From: Dyella amyloliquefaciens | GTDB taxonomy: Bacteria > Pseudomonadota > Gammaproteobacteria > Xanthomonadales > Rhodanobacteraceae | Reading direction: 5' to 3' | Length of the DNA stretch: 64,000 nt | Assembly (NCBI RefSeq): GCF_004296575.1 | Contig: NZ_SAYT01000006.1 | Coordinates: 124,001-188,000 of the forward strand | Shown: in pieces, positions 34,870 through 43,070 of the stretch | Position numbering within the stretch: position 1 is the first letter of the stretch | How the letters are laid out: each line of letters starts with the position of its first letter | Position numbers and translations under genes: made by a program | Notes under the pieces: generated by a model | Told to the model about the DNA's origin: nothing | Databases searched by the model: none | What the model saw: only the letters and a program-made list of their open reading frames with translations

Positions 34870-35165
34870 CATGATTTGACGCTGCCGTCAGGGTGCGGCT
34901 TACGACTGCAGGAAGTCCCCGTGGGATGCATCGGGCGTTTCGCTTTCCTGCCGGCGACGCGAAGCTGGTCCCTGTGGGGAGCTCGAGTCACTTTTCCTTT
35001 GCTGGCCCCCGCACGCGCTCTTTGCGTGCGAACGGCGAGGCGTTCGCACGCGGGGAGGCGCCATGGATGGCGCCGGATTTGAAGAGCGAGGAAGGGCGAA
35101 TGCCCGGAGTCAAAGTCCCCCGGGATTAGCTTCGCGTCAAAAGTAACCCAACGATGATGGCCTGA
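34870..35165. other. Structured non-coding region with perfect inverted repeats
   Basis: No gene in 34819-35454. An 11-bp perfect inverted repeat, GCGTGCGAACG / CGTTCGCACGC with a 6-nt loop, lies at 35024-35051. It is followed by GGCGCCAT / ATGGCGCC at 35057-35074. Further on the text resembles the halves of an interspersed repeat (AGTCACTTTTCC near 34986 and CAAAAGTAACCCA near 35138). This could be a decayed repeat element or a structured RNA; no family is recognised. Confidence 0.4.
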
Positions 35166-35298
35166 AGAGCCGGCAGGGTTCTGCAGGGAAAAGCTCTCAA
35201 GGTTTCGGAGCTCGGATTACGACTGCCTTCGCCTAAAGACAGCTGCTACACCGCAACGCGTCGATCTGCCGAGGACTTAAAACGGAGCCCGCTTCACT

Positions 35299-35334
35299 CC
35301 CTCTCCCCCTTGGGGAGAGGGCTAGGGTGAGGGG
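35299..35334. repeat. CCCTCTCC-type short inverted repeat
   Basis: CCCTCTCCCCC / GGGGAGAGGG form a near-perfect hairpin followed by CTAGGGTGAGGGG. This motif is, from general knowledge, a widely scattered intergenic palindrome in Xanthomonadales and other proteobacteria. Only one copy was seen here. It lies 30 bp before a REP-like element. Confidence 0.6.
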
Positions 35335-35363
35335 CGGCTGCTCGCGACAGCCTCGCCTACTTC

Positions 35364-35446
35364 TGTAGGAGCGCACCCAGTGCGCGAAAAGCCAACGGAG
35401 CGAAGACGCCGGAAGGCTACGATCGCGCACTGGGTGCGCTCCTACA
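35364..35446. repeat. REP-like inverted repeat, copy 2 (83 bp)
   Basis: Same arms as at 2489-2616: TGTAGGAGCGCACC... at 35364 and its inverted copy ending at 35446, with a spacer of about 35 bp. It begins 8 bp after the liuA stop codon on the minus strand, so it lies in the liuA 3-prime untranslated region. Confidence 0.85.
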
Positions 35447-35454
35447 GGGCTATA

Positions 35455-36612
35455 TCAGGCCTTGCCGTGGAACAGCTCGCGCCCGATCAGCATGCGACGG
35501 ATTTCGTTGGTGCCGGCACCGATCTCATAGAGCTTGGCGTCGCGCAGCAGGCGACCTGCCGGGAACTCGTTGATGTAGCCGTTGCCGCCCAGCGCCTGGA
35601 TGGCTTCAAGCGCGACCTTCACCGCGTTCTGCGAGGCGTTGAGCAGGCAGGCCGCGGGATCGATGCGCGACTTCACGTTGCTGTCGAACTGCTGGGCCAC
35701 CATGTACGCGAAACCGCGTGACGACTGCAGCGCGGTGTACATGTCGGCCACCTTGCCCTGCATCAGGCCGAAGGTGCCGATGGGTGCGTTGAACTGCTTG
35801 CGCTCGCGCACGTAGGGCAGGGTGATGTCCATCGCCGCCTGCATGATGCCGATCGGGCCACCCGACAGCACGAGGCGCTCGGTGTCCAGGCCGCTCATCA
35901 GCACGCGCACGCCTTCGTTCACTTCGCCGACGATGTTCTCGGCGGGAATCTCGCAATCTTCGAACACCAGCTCACAGGTGTTGGATCCACGCATGCCGAG
36001 CTTGTCGAGCTTCTGCGCAGTGCTGAAGCCCTTCATGCCCTTCTCGATGATGAAGGCGGTCATGCAGCGGCTGCCGGCGGCGCGCGGTGCGGTGCGCATG
36101 TAGACCAGCAGCACGTCGGCGTCGGGACCGTTGGTGATCCACATCTTCGAGCCGTTGGCGACCCACACGTCGCCCTTCTTCTCCGCCTTGCAGCTCATCG
36201 AGCCGACCACGTCGGAACCGGCGCCCGGCTCGCTCATCGCCAACGCGCCGACGAATTCGCCCGAGCACAGCTTGGGGATGTACTTGCGGCGCTGTGCTTC
36301 GTTGCCGTTGTGGAAGATGTTCTGCACGCACAGGTTCGAATGCGCGCCATAGGAAAGGCCGACCGAACCGGACGCGCGCGAGATTTCCTCCATCGCCACC
36401 ATGTGGGCGAGGAAGCCCATGCCGGTGCCGCCGTATTCCTCGGGAATGGTGACGCCGAGCAGGCCCATCTCACCGAACTTGCGCCACAGGTCGGCGGGAA
36501 ACTGGTTTTCCCGGTCGATGTGATCGGCGCGCGGCGCGATCTCCTTTTCGGCGAATGCATGAACGCTCTCGCGCAGCAGATCGACTTCTTCACCCAGCGG
36601 GAACGGACGCAT
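35455..36612 (-). CDS. liuA: Isovaleryl-CoA dehydrogenase
   Basis: 385 residues from ATG 36612 with GGAG 9 bp upstream; an in-frame TTG at 36633 has no ribosome site. Acyl-CoA dehydrogenase landmarks are [33 protein letters not shown] near 131-147, the FAD-site [17 protein letters not shown] and [19 protein letters not shown] at the end. The catalytic Glu of isovaleryl-CoA dehydrogenases lies in the [14 protein letters not shown] segment, present here, which separates it from straight-chain dehydrogenases. It oxidises isovaleryl-CoA to 3-methylcrotonyl-CoA, passing electrons to ETF. It is the first liu gene in transcription order; no MerR-type LiuR gene is beside it. Confidence 0.95.
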   Translation of the reverse strand: MRPFPLGEEVDLLRESVHAFAEKEIAPRADHIDRENQFPADLWRKFGEMGLLGVTIPEEYGGTGMGFLAHMVAMEEISRASGSVGLSYGAHSNLCVQNIFHNGNEAQRRKYIPKLCSGEFVGALAMSEPGAGSDVVGSMSCKAEKKGDVWVANGSKMWITNGPDADVLLVYMRTAPRAAGSRCMTAFIIEKGMKGFSTAQKLDKLGMRGSNTCELVFEDCEIPAENIVGEVNEGVRVLMSGLDTERLVLSGGPIGIMQAAMDITLPYVRERKQFNAPIGTFGLMQGKVADMYTALQSSRGFAYMVAQQFDSNVKSRIDPAACLLNASQNAVKVALEAIQALGGNGYINEFPAGRLLRDAKLYEIGAGTNEIRRMLIGRELFHGKA

Positions 36613-36731
36613 GCCAACCAACTCCGGATCCAATCAAGAGGTAAATGGTAGCGCGCCGCCTGTGACAGGCCGTTGCGCGACGCACAACAACCCGTGGTTG
36701 CCGCGCCTGCGAAAACCAGGATTCTGGCCTT

Positions 36732-38885
36732 TCAATTCAATGAATTGGCGAGCCCGGCAAGGCGGTCGCGCTGGGTCATGATCTGGCTCAGCTGCCCGAT
36801 TACCAGTCGCGCCGCTTCGTCGTCGCTACAGGAATCGAGGGCGTGGGCGGTGGCGACGTCATCGGTCGTGGCCGCCGTCTGCAGGCCACCCGCGAGCGCG
36901 TCGGCGAGCTGCTCGAGTGCACGGACGGCACGTGCGCCGTCCTGCGCGATGGCCTCGCGGGCGGGAGCCACCAGGATCGCCTGGCGATTGGCCCCCAGCG
37001 CGGAGAGCTGCCCCAGCATCGTGTGCGCGGCGGCCAGGAAGCGCAGCAGCGTCTCGCTGCCGCGCTGGTGTTGCCCGGGCTCACGCAGCATGTTCGCCAA
37101 CAGGTTGCTCAGCGTCGCGTTCGCGTTGTGTGCATCGCGCCGTGCGATCCGGTAATCGAGATCGTCGCGGCGATCGCTCGCGTACTGCGAAAGGATATGG
37201 GTCAGGTAGCGCGCATCGGATCGCACCGTTTCAGCCAGCACGTCATGCAGGCGCCGGCCCTGCCAATCGGGTAGAACGAGTCGCATGGCGAGGGCGGCAA
37301 TGGCGGTGCCGATCAGCGTGTCAAGCAGGCGCGGCCACATCACTTCGTAGCCGTTGCCGACCTGGTTGAAGCACAGCACCACGAACAAGGTGATGGCCGC
37401 GGTGGCCGTGGGATACCGGCGCAGGCGAGCCGCGAAGAACACCACGCCGGAAGCGACGATCAAGGGCATCTGCCAGAAGCCGAACGGCACCAGGCGCAGC
37501 GTGGCCCAGCCCAGCACCAGGCCAGCCACCGTGCCGATCACGCGCTGGACCAGGCGTCGCGCCGTGGCGCCGTAGCTCGGTTGGCACACCAGCAGGGTGG
37601 TGAGCAGGATCCAGTAGCCATGGCGCGGATGCACCAGGTGCAGCACCACGTAACCCACCAGCAGAGCCACAGACAGGCGCACCGCGTGGCGGAACCGGAA
37701 CGACCGCGGTGTGAGCTGCAGGCGCACGCGCTCCCACGCCTCGCCCAGCGATTGCGGCCCCGGATTCTGCAGTAGCCCTTCCTGTTCCGTGGAGGGCATG
37801 CCCACCGGCGTCGCACCCTCGAGCTGGCGGTGGACCGTGGTGATGTTGTTCACCAGTGCCTGCAATGAACGCAGCAGGTGCGCGGCAGGCGGGTGCGTCT
37901 GCTTTTGCAGCGCATCGACGGCACCCTGCAGGTCTTCCAGCGCGGCCCGTGCGGCGATGTCCACGGGCGGCTTGCTCAGCAGGCGCAGCGTATCGGCTCG
38001 TTGTCGACAGAGATGGGCTTCCAGGCGCAGGGCGTGCTCGCAGCGGAACAGCACGTCACTGTGGAACAGTGCTTCCGCAAGCTCATCGTACGGATAGTGG
38101 GACGAGCTGACGCGTTCGTGGACATCCTGCGCCATGAAATACAGTCGCAGTCGCGCGGCGCTGCTGCCACGGGGACGTCGCGAGCCGATGCGATCGATCA
38201 GCATCAGGCGCGTGTCGTTGAGCGCCTCGACGACGCGCTCGTTGCGCATGGCCAGCGCGAGTTGCAAGGCTTCGCGATCCACGCCATGCACAGGTGTGAA
38301 CAATGCGGCCCTGCCTTCCAGTACGTCGGCCATGGCGTCGAACACGCGCGCCAGCGTCAGTCTTACCGCCTGTTGCGGGGCCAGCACGCTCCACAGAAGC
38401 GAGAGCACGCCGTACCACGCGGCACCGGCGAGCAGCAGCAAGGGTTGGTGCCAGGGATGGAGCGAGGTGCTGCCCAACGCATCCGCACCGATCATGGTGT
38501 AGACGGCCAGCAACAAGGTCGAACCGGCGATGGTGGCGTAGCGCTCGCTGATCGCGCCCAGCATCACCAGCACGAAGGTGGAGACCAGCAGGCCCAGGGC
38601 GAATAGTGCCGGGTAGGCAAACAGCCATTGCACGGCGAAGGAGGACACGGCGAAGCAGGCCAGGGTAAGCACCAGGGTGCTCAGTCGGCTGCGCCAGTGG
38701 TCTTCGGTTTCGGCCAGTGCGCAGGCGATCACGCCGAGCAGCACGGACACCACCGCATCGATACGTCCGCTGCCGTAGCACCAGGCAACCGCGCCGCCCA
38801 GCGCGAGCAGTACCCGCAGGCATTCGGCAAATCGGTCGGAGCCGCGCAGGCGGCGCCACCGCAGGACGAGAGTCGAAGGCTTCAC
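36732..38885 (-). CDS. FUSC/YccS-like inner-membrane protein
   Basis: 717 residues. The N-terminal membrane block (about residues 24-180) has several hydrophobic helices, such as ALGLLVSTFVLVMLGAIS. A soluble helical middle (190-385) follows, then a second membrane block (about 395-525) beginning HAVRLSVALLVGYVVLHLVH, and a helical cytoplasmic tail rich in His, Ala and Leu. This double layout matches the YccS/YhfK and FUSC families, related to aromatic acid efflux proteins (AaeB). Substrate is unknown. It stands between liuA and the aryl polyene operon on the same strand. Confidence 0.85.
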   Translation of the reverse strand: MKPSTLVLRWRRLRGSDRFAECLRVLLALGGAVAWCYGSGRIDAVVSVLLGVIACALAETEDHWRSRLSTLVLTLACFAVSSFAVQWLFAYPALFALGLLVSTFVLVMLGAISERYATIAGSTLLLAVYTMIGADALGSTSLHPWHQPLLLLAGAAWYGVLSLLWSVLAPQQAVRLTLARVFDAMADVLEGRAALFTPVHGVDREALQLALAMRNERVVEALNDTRLMLIDRIGSRRPRGSSAARLRLYFMAQDVHERVSSSHYPYDELAEALFHSDVLFRCEHALRLEAHLCRQRADTLRLLSKPPVDIAARAALEDLQGAVDALQKQTHPPAAHLLRSLQALVNNITTVHRQLEGATPVGMPSTEQEGLLQNPGPQSLGEAWERVRLQLTPRSFRFRHAVRLSVALLVGYVVLHLVHPRHGYWILLTTLLVCQPSYGATARRLVQRVIGTVAGLVLGWATLRLVPFGFWQMPLIVASGVVFFAARLRRYPTATAAITLFVVLCFNQVGNGYEVMWPRLLDTLIGTAIAALAMRLVLPDWQGRRLHDVLAETVRSDARYLTHILSQYASDRRDDLDYRIARRDAHNANATLSNLLANMLREPGQHQRGSETLLRFLAAAHTMLGQLSALGANRQAILVAPAREAIAQDGARAVRALEQLADALAGGLQTAATTDDVATAHALDSCSDDEAARLVIGQLSQIMTQRDRLAGLANSLN

Positions 38886-38937
38886 TGGACCAGCATACGA
38901 TGATGCGGTGCATCATGCCCAGCAATGCATAGCAAAA

Positions 38938-38957
38938 CGCCGGCGAGGGGGCCGGCG
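38938..38957 (-). terminator. Intrinsic terminator at the end of the aryl polyene transcript
   Basis: CGCCGGC / GCCGGCG stem with a 6-nt loop; on the minus strand it is followed by TTTT. It lies 36 bp past the stop of the small periplasmic-protein gene and may end the whole pigment transcription unit. Confidence 0.65.
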
Positions 38958-38992
38958 CTTCGGGGTGCCCGTCGAGCGGCAATGCCTGCGGT

Positions 38993-39436
38993 TTACTGCA
39001 CCTTGGCCAGCTTGGCCTTCAGCTGCACGCCGGACATCAGGAAGCCGACGTGGCACTCGTAGTTGCCCGGATCGCTGTACACCACGTCGTTGTAGTTGCT
39101 GACGATGTCCACCACCGCGTTGGCGCCGGCGGCCTTGGCATCATCTTGCAGGGCGATCAGCGCCGATTGCAGCACCCAGTCGCAGGTGGTCTGGTCTTTC
39201 TTGCCGAAGGCATTGGTCTTGCGGTTGGTGGTGGCGTTGTCGTTCACCACGGTAACCGTGCCGTCCGGCGCGTTGCCTGCCAGGTAGAACTTGATGTTGG
39301 GATCGAGTCGACCAGCCTTCTGCGCCTCGGCCACCACCTGTGCGAACGGCAGATGGATGATCTTGTCGGCGGCCATGCTGATGGCGGGCGCGGCGAACAG
39401 GACCAGTGTGGTGAAGCTGAGCGAAATCACTTTCAT
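38993..39436 (-). CDS. Small secreted protein with weak YbjQ-like similarity
   Basis: 147 residues from ATG 39436 with AAGGAG 9 bp upstream (a longer frame to 39514 is unsupported). Signal peptide VISLSFTTLVLFAAPAISMA. The mature part has AAGANAVVDIVSNYNDVVYS and ends HVGFLMSGVQLKAKLAKVQ, recalling the YbjQ-like heavy-metal-binding fold; proteins of this kind are sometimes mislabelled excinuclease subunit. Two Cys (TTCDWV, YECHVG) could form a disulfide. It follows the aryl polyene genes by 71 bp; whether it belongs to the pigment pathway is not known. Confidence 0.72.
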   Translation of the reverse strand: MKVISLSFTTLVLFAAPAISMAADKIIHLPFAQVVAEAQKAGRLDPNIKFYLAGNAPDGTVTVVNDNATTNRKTNAFGKKDQTTCDWVLQSALIALQDDAKAAGANAVVDIVSNYNDVVYSDPGNYECHVGFLMSGVQLKAKLAKVQ

Positions 39437-39507
39437 CGTTTGATTCTCCTTGGATGGACGAGTGTCGTTGGATCGGTATCGGCCGCGATGTCGCGTTCCG
39501 AAGCAGC

Positions 39508-40236
39508 TCAGCACAGTCCGCCGTTCACCGACAGCACCTGGCGGGTGACGTAACCGGCTTCGGGACTCATCAGGTACTGCACAGCGGCGGCCACTTCATC
39601 GGGCGTGCCCATGCGCTGCATCGGGATCATGGCGAGGATCTCCTCCAGCGGCAGCTCGGCGTCGAGCATGTCAGTGTCAATCAGACCCGGTGCGACGCAA
39701 TTGACGGTGATGCGACGCTTGGCCAGTTCGACGGCCAGCGCCTTGGCCGCACCGATCACACCTGCTTTCGAAGCGCTGTAATTGACCTGTCCACGGTTGC
39801 CGATCAGGCCGGAGACCGAGGTAATGCAGACGATGCGTCCTGGTGCACGGCGCCGGATCATCGGCATGATCAGCGGATGCAGCACGTTGTAGAAGCCATC
39901 GAGGTTGGTGCGCAGCACCTGGTCCCAATCCTCGTCGGTCAGTGCGGGGAAGGCGCCGTCGCGGGTCAGGCCGGCGTTGCACACGACGCCGTAATACGCG
40001 CCATGCGTGGCAACGTCGGCTTCCAGCGCCGCAAGGCAGGCAGCGCGGTCTGCGATATCAAACTGCAGGATGCGTGCCTGGCGTCCCAGCGACTGGATGG
40101 TTTCCCGTGCGGCCTGTGCCTCATCGAGTCGCGATCGGCAATGCAGCACGAGATCGTAGCCGGCGGCGGCCAGGCGCAACGCGATGGCGCGGCCGATGCC
40201 GCGACTGGAGCCAGTGACCAGGATGGTCTCGGACAT
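39508..40236 (-). CDS. 3-oxoacyl-ACP reductase of the aryl polyene pathway (ApeQ-like, FabG family)
   Basis: 242 residues, a classical short-chain dehydrogenase. The NADP-binding start ILVTGSSRGIGRAIALRLAA, VVCNAGLTRDGAF, the catalytic Ser and YSASK (RGQVNYSASKAGVIGAAKAL) and CVAPGLIDTDM are all present. It reduces the beta-keto group of each polyene extension on the ACP. It is the last core gene of the operon; 11 bp separate it from the dehydratase gene. Generic fatty-acid FabG is the alternative, but context decides. Confidence 0.92.
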   Translation of the reverse strand: MSETILVTGSSRGIGRAIALRLAAAGYDLVLHCRSRLDEAQAARETIQSLGRQARILQFDIADRAACLAALEADVATHGAYYGVVCNAGLTRDGAFPALTDEDWDQVLRTNLDGFYNVLHPLIMPMIRRRAPGRIVCITSVSGLIGNRGQVNYSASKAGVIGAAKALAVELAKRRITVNCVAPGLIDTDMLDAELPLEEILAMIPMQRMGTPDEVAAAVQYLMSPEAGYVTRQVLSVNGGLC

Positions 40237-40247
40237 GACGGGTATTC

Positions 40248-40694
40248 CTAAGCGAGTGACGCGAGAAAGTTAGCCGGATCCGAGGGGCTGAAGACAGTGA
40301 GCCGGGCCTCGGCCCGCACGGCCCCCGCGTCGATGCGGCAGCTGAATGCACCCATGCCATCCTCGTCGTGAAAGGTGCGCTTCGCCTCGATGCGCAGTTC
40401 GCTGCCGGAGCGGAACGCCTCGGCGTTGCAGTCATACATGCGCGAGCCGAGCAGGAAGCCCAGGCGTACAGGCTGCCCCATGTCGCGCGCGTGGCAGCCC
40501 GACCATGCGGCGATGGCCTGCGCCATCAGCTCGATGCCTGCCCACGAAGGCAAGTGTCCGTCAGCATCGGTGAATGGGTGGTTTGGCGCGATCCTCCGCA
40601 GGCACACGATGCTTTCGGCGTCATAGTGGTCGATGCGGTCGAGCAGAATCATGTCGCCGGCGTGGGGCAGCACTTCGGCGATCGGCCGGAGCAT
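40248..40694 (-). CDS. Hotdog-fold 3-hydroxyacyl-ACP dehydratase-like protein (ApeP-like)
   Basis: 148 residues from ATG 40694, which overlaps the ketosynthase stop by one base; a longer upstream frame runs inside the ketosynthase gene. The pattern IAEVLPHAGDMILLDRIDHY near the start, NHPFTDADGHLPSWAGIELM (residues about 38-57) and the central hotdog helix AQAIAAWSGCH match FabA/FabZ-related ApeP proteins. It probably dehydrates the 3-hydroxyacyl intermediate to extend the conjugated chain. Immediately followed by the ketoreductase gene. Confidence 0.87.
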   Translation of the reverse strand: MLRPIAEVLPHAGDMILLDRIDHYDAESIVCLRRIAPNHPFTDADGHLPSWAGIELMAQAIAAWSGCHARDMGQPVRLGFLLGSRMYDCNAEAFRSGSELRIEAKRTFHDEDGMGAFSCRIDAGAVRAEARLTVFSPSDPANFLASLA

Positions 40695-41881
40695 CACGTC
40701 GCGTCCCCCAGGATGAGGGTGGCGTTGTTGCCGCCAAAGGCAAATGAGTTGCTCATCAGGTGACGACCGCCCCTCGCCAATCGCGGCCCATGGGTCACCA
40801 GGTCGAGGGAGGGCAGCGTCGGATCGGGCTGGCCGTCCCACACATGGGGCGGCAGGCGTCGATGGCTGCCAGCATCGGCCAGGCTGAGCCAGCAAAAGGC
40901 CGCTTCGAGCGCACCGGCCGCACCGAGCGTGTGGCCGGTGAGTGATTTGGTCGAGGAGCAGGGCACGCCATGCGGAAACACCGCGTCGACGGCGAGGGCT
41001 TCCATCGCGTCGTTATGCTCGGTCGCGGTGCCGTGCAGGTTGAGGTAGTCGATCTGCGAAGCCTCGAGACCGGCGTCGGCCAGTGCGGCGCGCATGGCTG
41101 CCTGTGCGCCCAGCCCCCGCGGGTCGGGCGAGGACATATGGTGCGCGTCGGAGCTGGCGCCGCCGCCGAACAACTGCACGGGGCCGTGTTCGCGCGTCAT
41201 CAGGAACAAGGCGGCCGCCTCGCCGATGTTGATGCCATCGCGGTGCTGCGAGAACGGGTTGCAGCGTGTGCCGTCCATTGCTTCCAGCGCATGGAAGCCG
41301 TTGATCGGCAGGCCACACAAGGTGTCGGCGCCGCCGCACAGCACGGCATCGCACACGCCCATCCGCAGCAGCCGTCGCGCGCTGAGCAAGGCGCGTGCGC
41401 TCGACGTGCAGGCGGTGGAGATGCCGTAGCAGGGGCCGGCCAGATCCAACCATTCGGCGAGGAAAGCGGCCGGTGCGCCCAGCTCCTGGTGAGCGTAGCG
41501 ATAGTCCGCCGGCCATGCGCCATCACGCCGATAGTCGCCGATGCCCCGGGTGGCTTCATCGATGCCGGTGGTGCTGGTGCCGATGATCACGCCCACGCGT
41601 GCGTGGCCGAAGCGTGCTATCGCGGCGCGGATATCCGATTCGATTTCCAGCGCGGCTGCCAGCAGCAGGCGGTTGTTGCGATTGTCCCGCGTTGACGCCA
41701 GTGCAGCCGGCACCGGCGGCAGCGCGGCGCGTGCAGCACCCATCGGCGCCTCGCGACCCGGTATCCAGCCGGACACAGGCCGGATGCCCTCGTCCGATCC
41801 CCCGAACAAGGCTTCAGCGACGGCGGCTTTGCCTGCGCCGAGTGCGCACACCACGCCCAGTGCGTTGAGATAGCTGTTCAT
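40694..41881 (-). CDS. Beta-ketoacyl-ACP synthase, aryl polyene type (ApeO-like)
   Basis: 395 residues. Cys-His-His triad complete: GISTACTSSARALLSARRLL (Cys near 160), LNLHGTATEHND (first His) and KSLTGHTLGAAGAL (second His). The C-terminal FAFGGNNATLIL is the usual ketosynthase end. It overlaps the methyltransferase gene by 4 bp. Of the three ketosynthases here it is the most FabF-like in its active-site text and probably performs condensations in polyene elongation. Confidence 0.9.
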   Translation of the reverse strand: MNSYLNALGVVCALGAGKAAVAEALFGGSDEGIRPVSGWIPGREAPMGAARAALPPVPAALASTRDNRNNRLLLAAALEIESDIRAAIARFGHARVGVIIGTSTTGIDEATRGIGDYRRDGAWPADYRYAHQELGAPAAFLAEWLDLAGPCYGISTACTSSARALLSARRLLRMGVCDAVLCGGADTLCGLPINGFHALEAMDGTRCNPFSQHRDGINIGEAAALFLMTREHGPVQLFGGGASSDAHHMSSPDPRGLGAQAAMRAALADAGLEASQIDYLNLHGTATEHNDAMEALAVDAVFPHGVPCSSTKSLTGHTLGAAGALEAAFCWLSLADAGSHRRLPPHVWDGQPDPTLPSLDLVTHGPRLARGGRHLMSNSFAFGGNNATLILGDAT

Positions 41882-42600
41882 GTGGCGTCGAGCGGCTTCA
41901 GTGCTACCACGTTCACCAGGGTTTCCTCACGGATGCCGGGCGGTGGCGGCGCGCGCAGGCCCCAGCGTTCGAGCAGGCCGAAGTCGCTCGATCGACTCCA
42001 CCACAGATAGGGTAGCGAGACCCGCTCCGCTTCAAAGCGGAAGCCGCGGTCGCGCAGCATCGCGACGTATTCGTCGGCGCTCTTTTGAACGTGCATAGGG
42101 TGACGGAAGAACCAGCGGATCACCCAGGTATCGATATAGGCCTTGGTGGACTCGGCGAACAGCAGCAGGCCACCGGGTTTCAACACGCGCCAGAATTCGT
42201 CGAGTGCACGTTCCTGTTCCACCAAGTGATGGAAGGTCTGGTGACAGAAAACCATGTCCACGCTGTGGTCCGGCAGCGCGATCCGCGCGCAGTCACCCGC
42301 GATCAGTTCGACCGGAATGTCTTCGCGTGCGGCTTCGGCGCGCGACAGCTCGATGCTGTGCGGATCAGCATCGAGGCCGATCAGCCGGGCCGGCTGGAAG
42401 GCATCGCGAAGCAGGCGGAATGACCGACCCTGGCCACAGCCCACGTCGAGCAGGCTGGCGACAGGAGCAGGTGGCTCGCCGATCATCCGCTTGAGGTCCT
42501 TGATGGCGACGCGCAGCACATGGTGCTGCCACGTGTGCGTGCGCAGGAAGCGAAAGCCAATGCGGGTTTCGGGAACGTAGGTGGCGCTCGCGTAGGTCAT
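41878..42600 (-). CDS. SAM-dependent methyltransferase
   Basis: 240 residues. Class I Rossmann features are SLLDVGCGQGRSFRLLRDAF (SAM-binding glycine loop), LIGLDADPHSIELSRAEA, DMVFCHQTFHHLVEQERALD and LKPGGLLLFAES. Overlaps its neighbours by 4 bp on each side. In aryl polyene clusters a methyltransferase often decorates the aryl head group (methyl or methoxy substituents), which is the likely job; the exact atom cannot be read from sequence. Confidence 0.9.
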   Translation of the reverse strand: MTYASATYVPETRIGFRFLRTHTWQHHVLRVAIKDLKRMIGEPPAPVASLLDVGCGQGRSFRLLRDAFQPARLIGLDADPHSIELSRAEAAREDIPVELIAGDCARIALPDHSVDMVFCHQTFHHLVEQERALDEFWRVLKPGGLLLFAESTKAYIDTWVIRWFFRHPMHVQKSADEYVAMLRDRGFRFEAERVSLPYLWWSRSSDFGLLERWGLRAPPPPGIREETLVNVVALKPLDAT

Positions 42601-43070
42601 GCGTGATCAGCGGCAAGGTGAATGGGAAGGGAGGATGGTGCGTCCTGCGCTGGCAGGTGACGCTCGACCGCATCGATGAAGACCTGCGGAGACACCAGCT
42701 GCATTTCGCCCTGCAGATTGACGGCAACCTGGATCGTGCTGGCACGGGTAAGGCGCTCGCCGGTAGCCGCGTCGCAGATCAGGTAGTGAACCTTGAGCCG
42801 GTTGCGCCACTCGACCAGCTCGGCCCTGACCGTGATGCGCTGCCCGAAGCGCGCGGGGCCGGCGTAGCGCAGCTGCACGTCGATGATGGGCCAGACCCAG
42901 CCGGCGGCCTTCATCTGCGTGTAGTTGTGGCCGATGGCGTCGAGCAGGGCGCAGCGCGCCACCTCGAGATACTTCACGTAGTGGCCGTGCCAGACCACGT
43001 CCATGGAATCGACATCGAAGAACGGCACCAGGACCTCGGTGTCGACGCGCAGTACGCCTTTAGCGCGCAT
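42597..43070 (-). CDS. 4HBT-like acyl thioesterase (ApeK-like)
   Basis: 157 residues. The hotdog signature VPFFDVDSMDVVWHGHYVKYL fits the 4-hydroxybenzoyl-CoA thioesterase active site (YxDxD...VxxHxxYxxYxE), with the Asp in place. The rest (YAGPARFGQRITVRAELVEW, RLTRASTIQVAV) matches YbgC/ApeK proteins. It may release the polyene from ACP or edit stalled chains. It overlaps the methyltransferase and upstream acyltransferase genes. Confidence 0.87.
   Translation of the reverse strand: MRAKGVLRVDTEVLVPFFDVDSMDVVWHGHYVKYLEVARCALLDAIGHNYTQMKAAGWVWPIIDVQLRYAGPARFGQRITVRAELVEWRNRLKVHYLICDAATGERLTRASTIQVAVNLQGEMQLVSPQVFIDAVERHLPAQDAPSSLPIHLAADHA

Noticed and set aside
36612-36633. TTG start extending liuA by seven residues
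   Set aside because: No ribosome site in front of the TTG, whereas ATG 36612 has GGAG 9 bp upstream and gives the usual family length.
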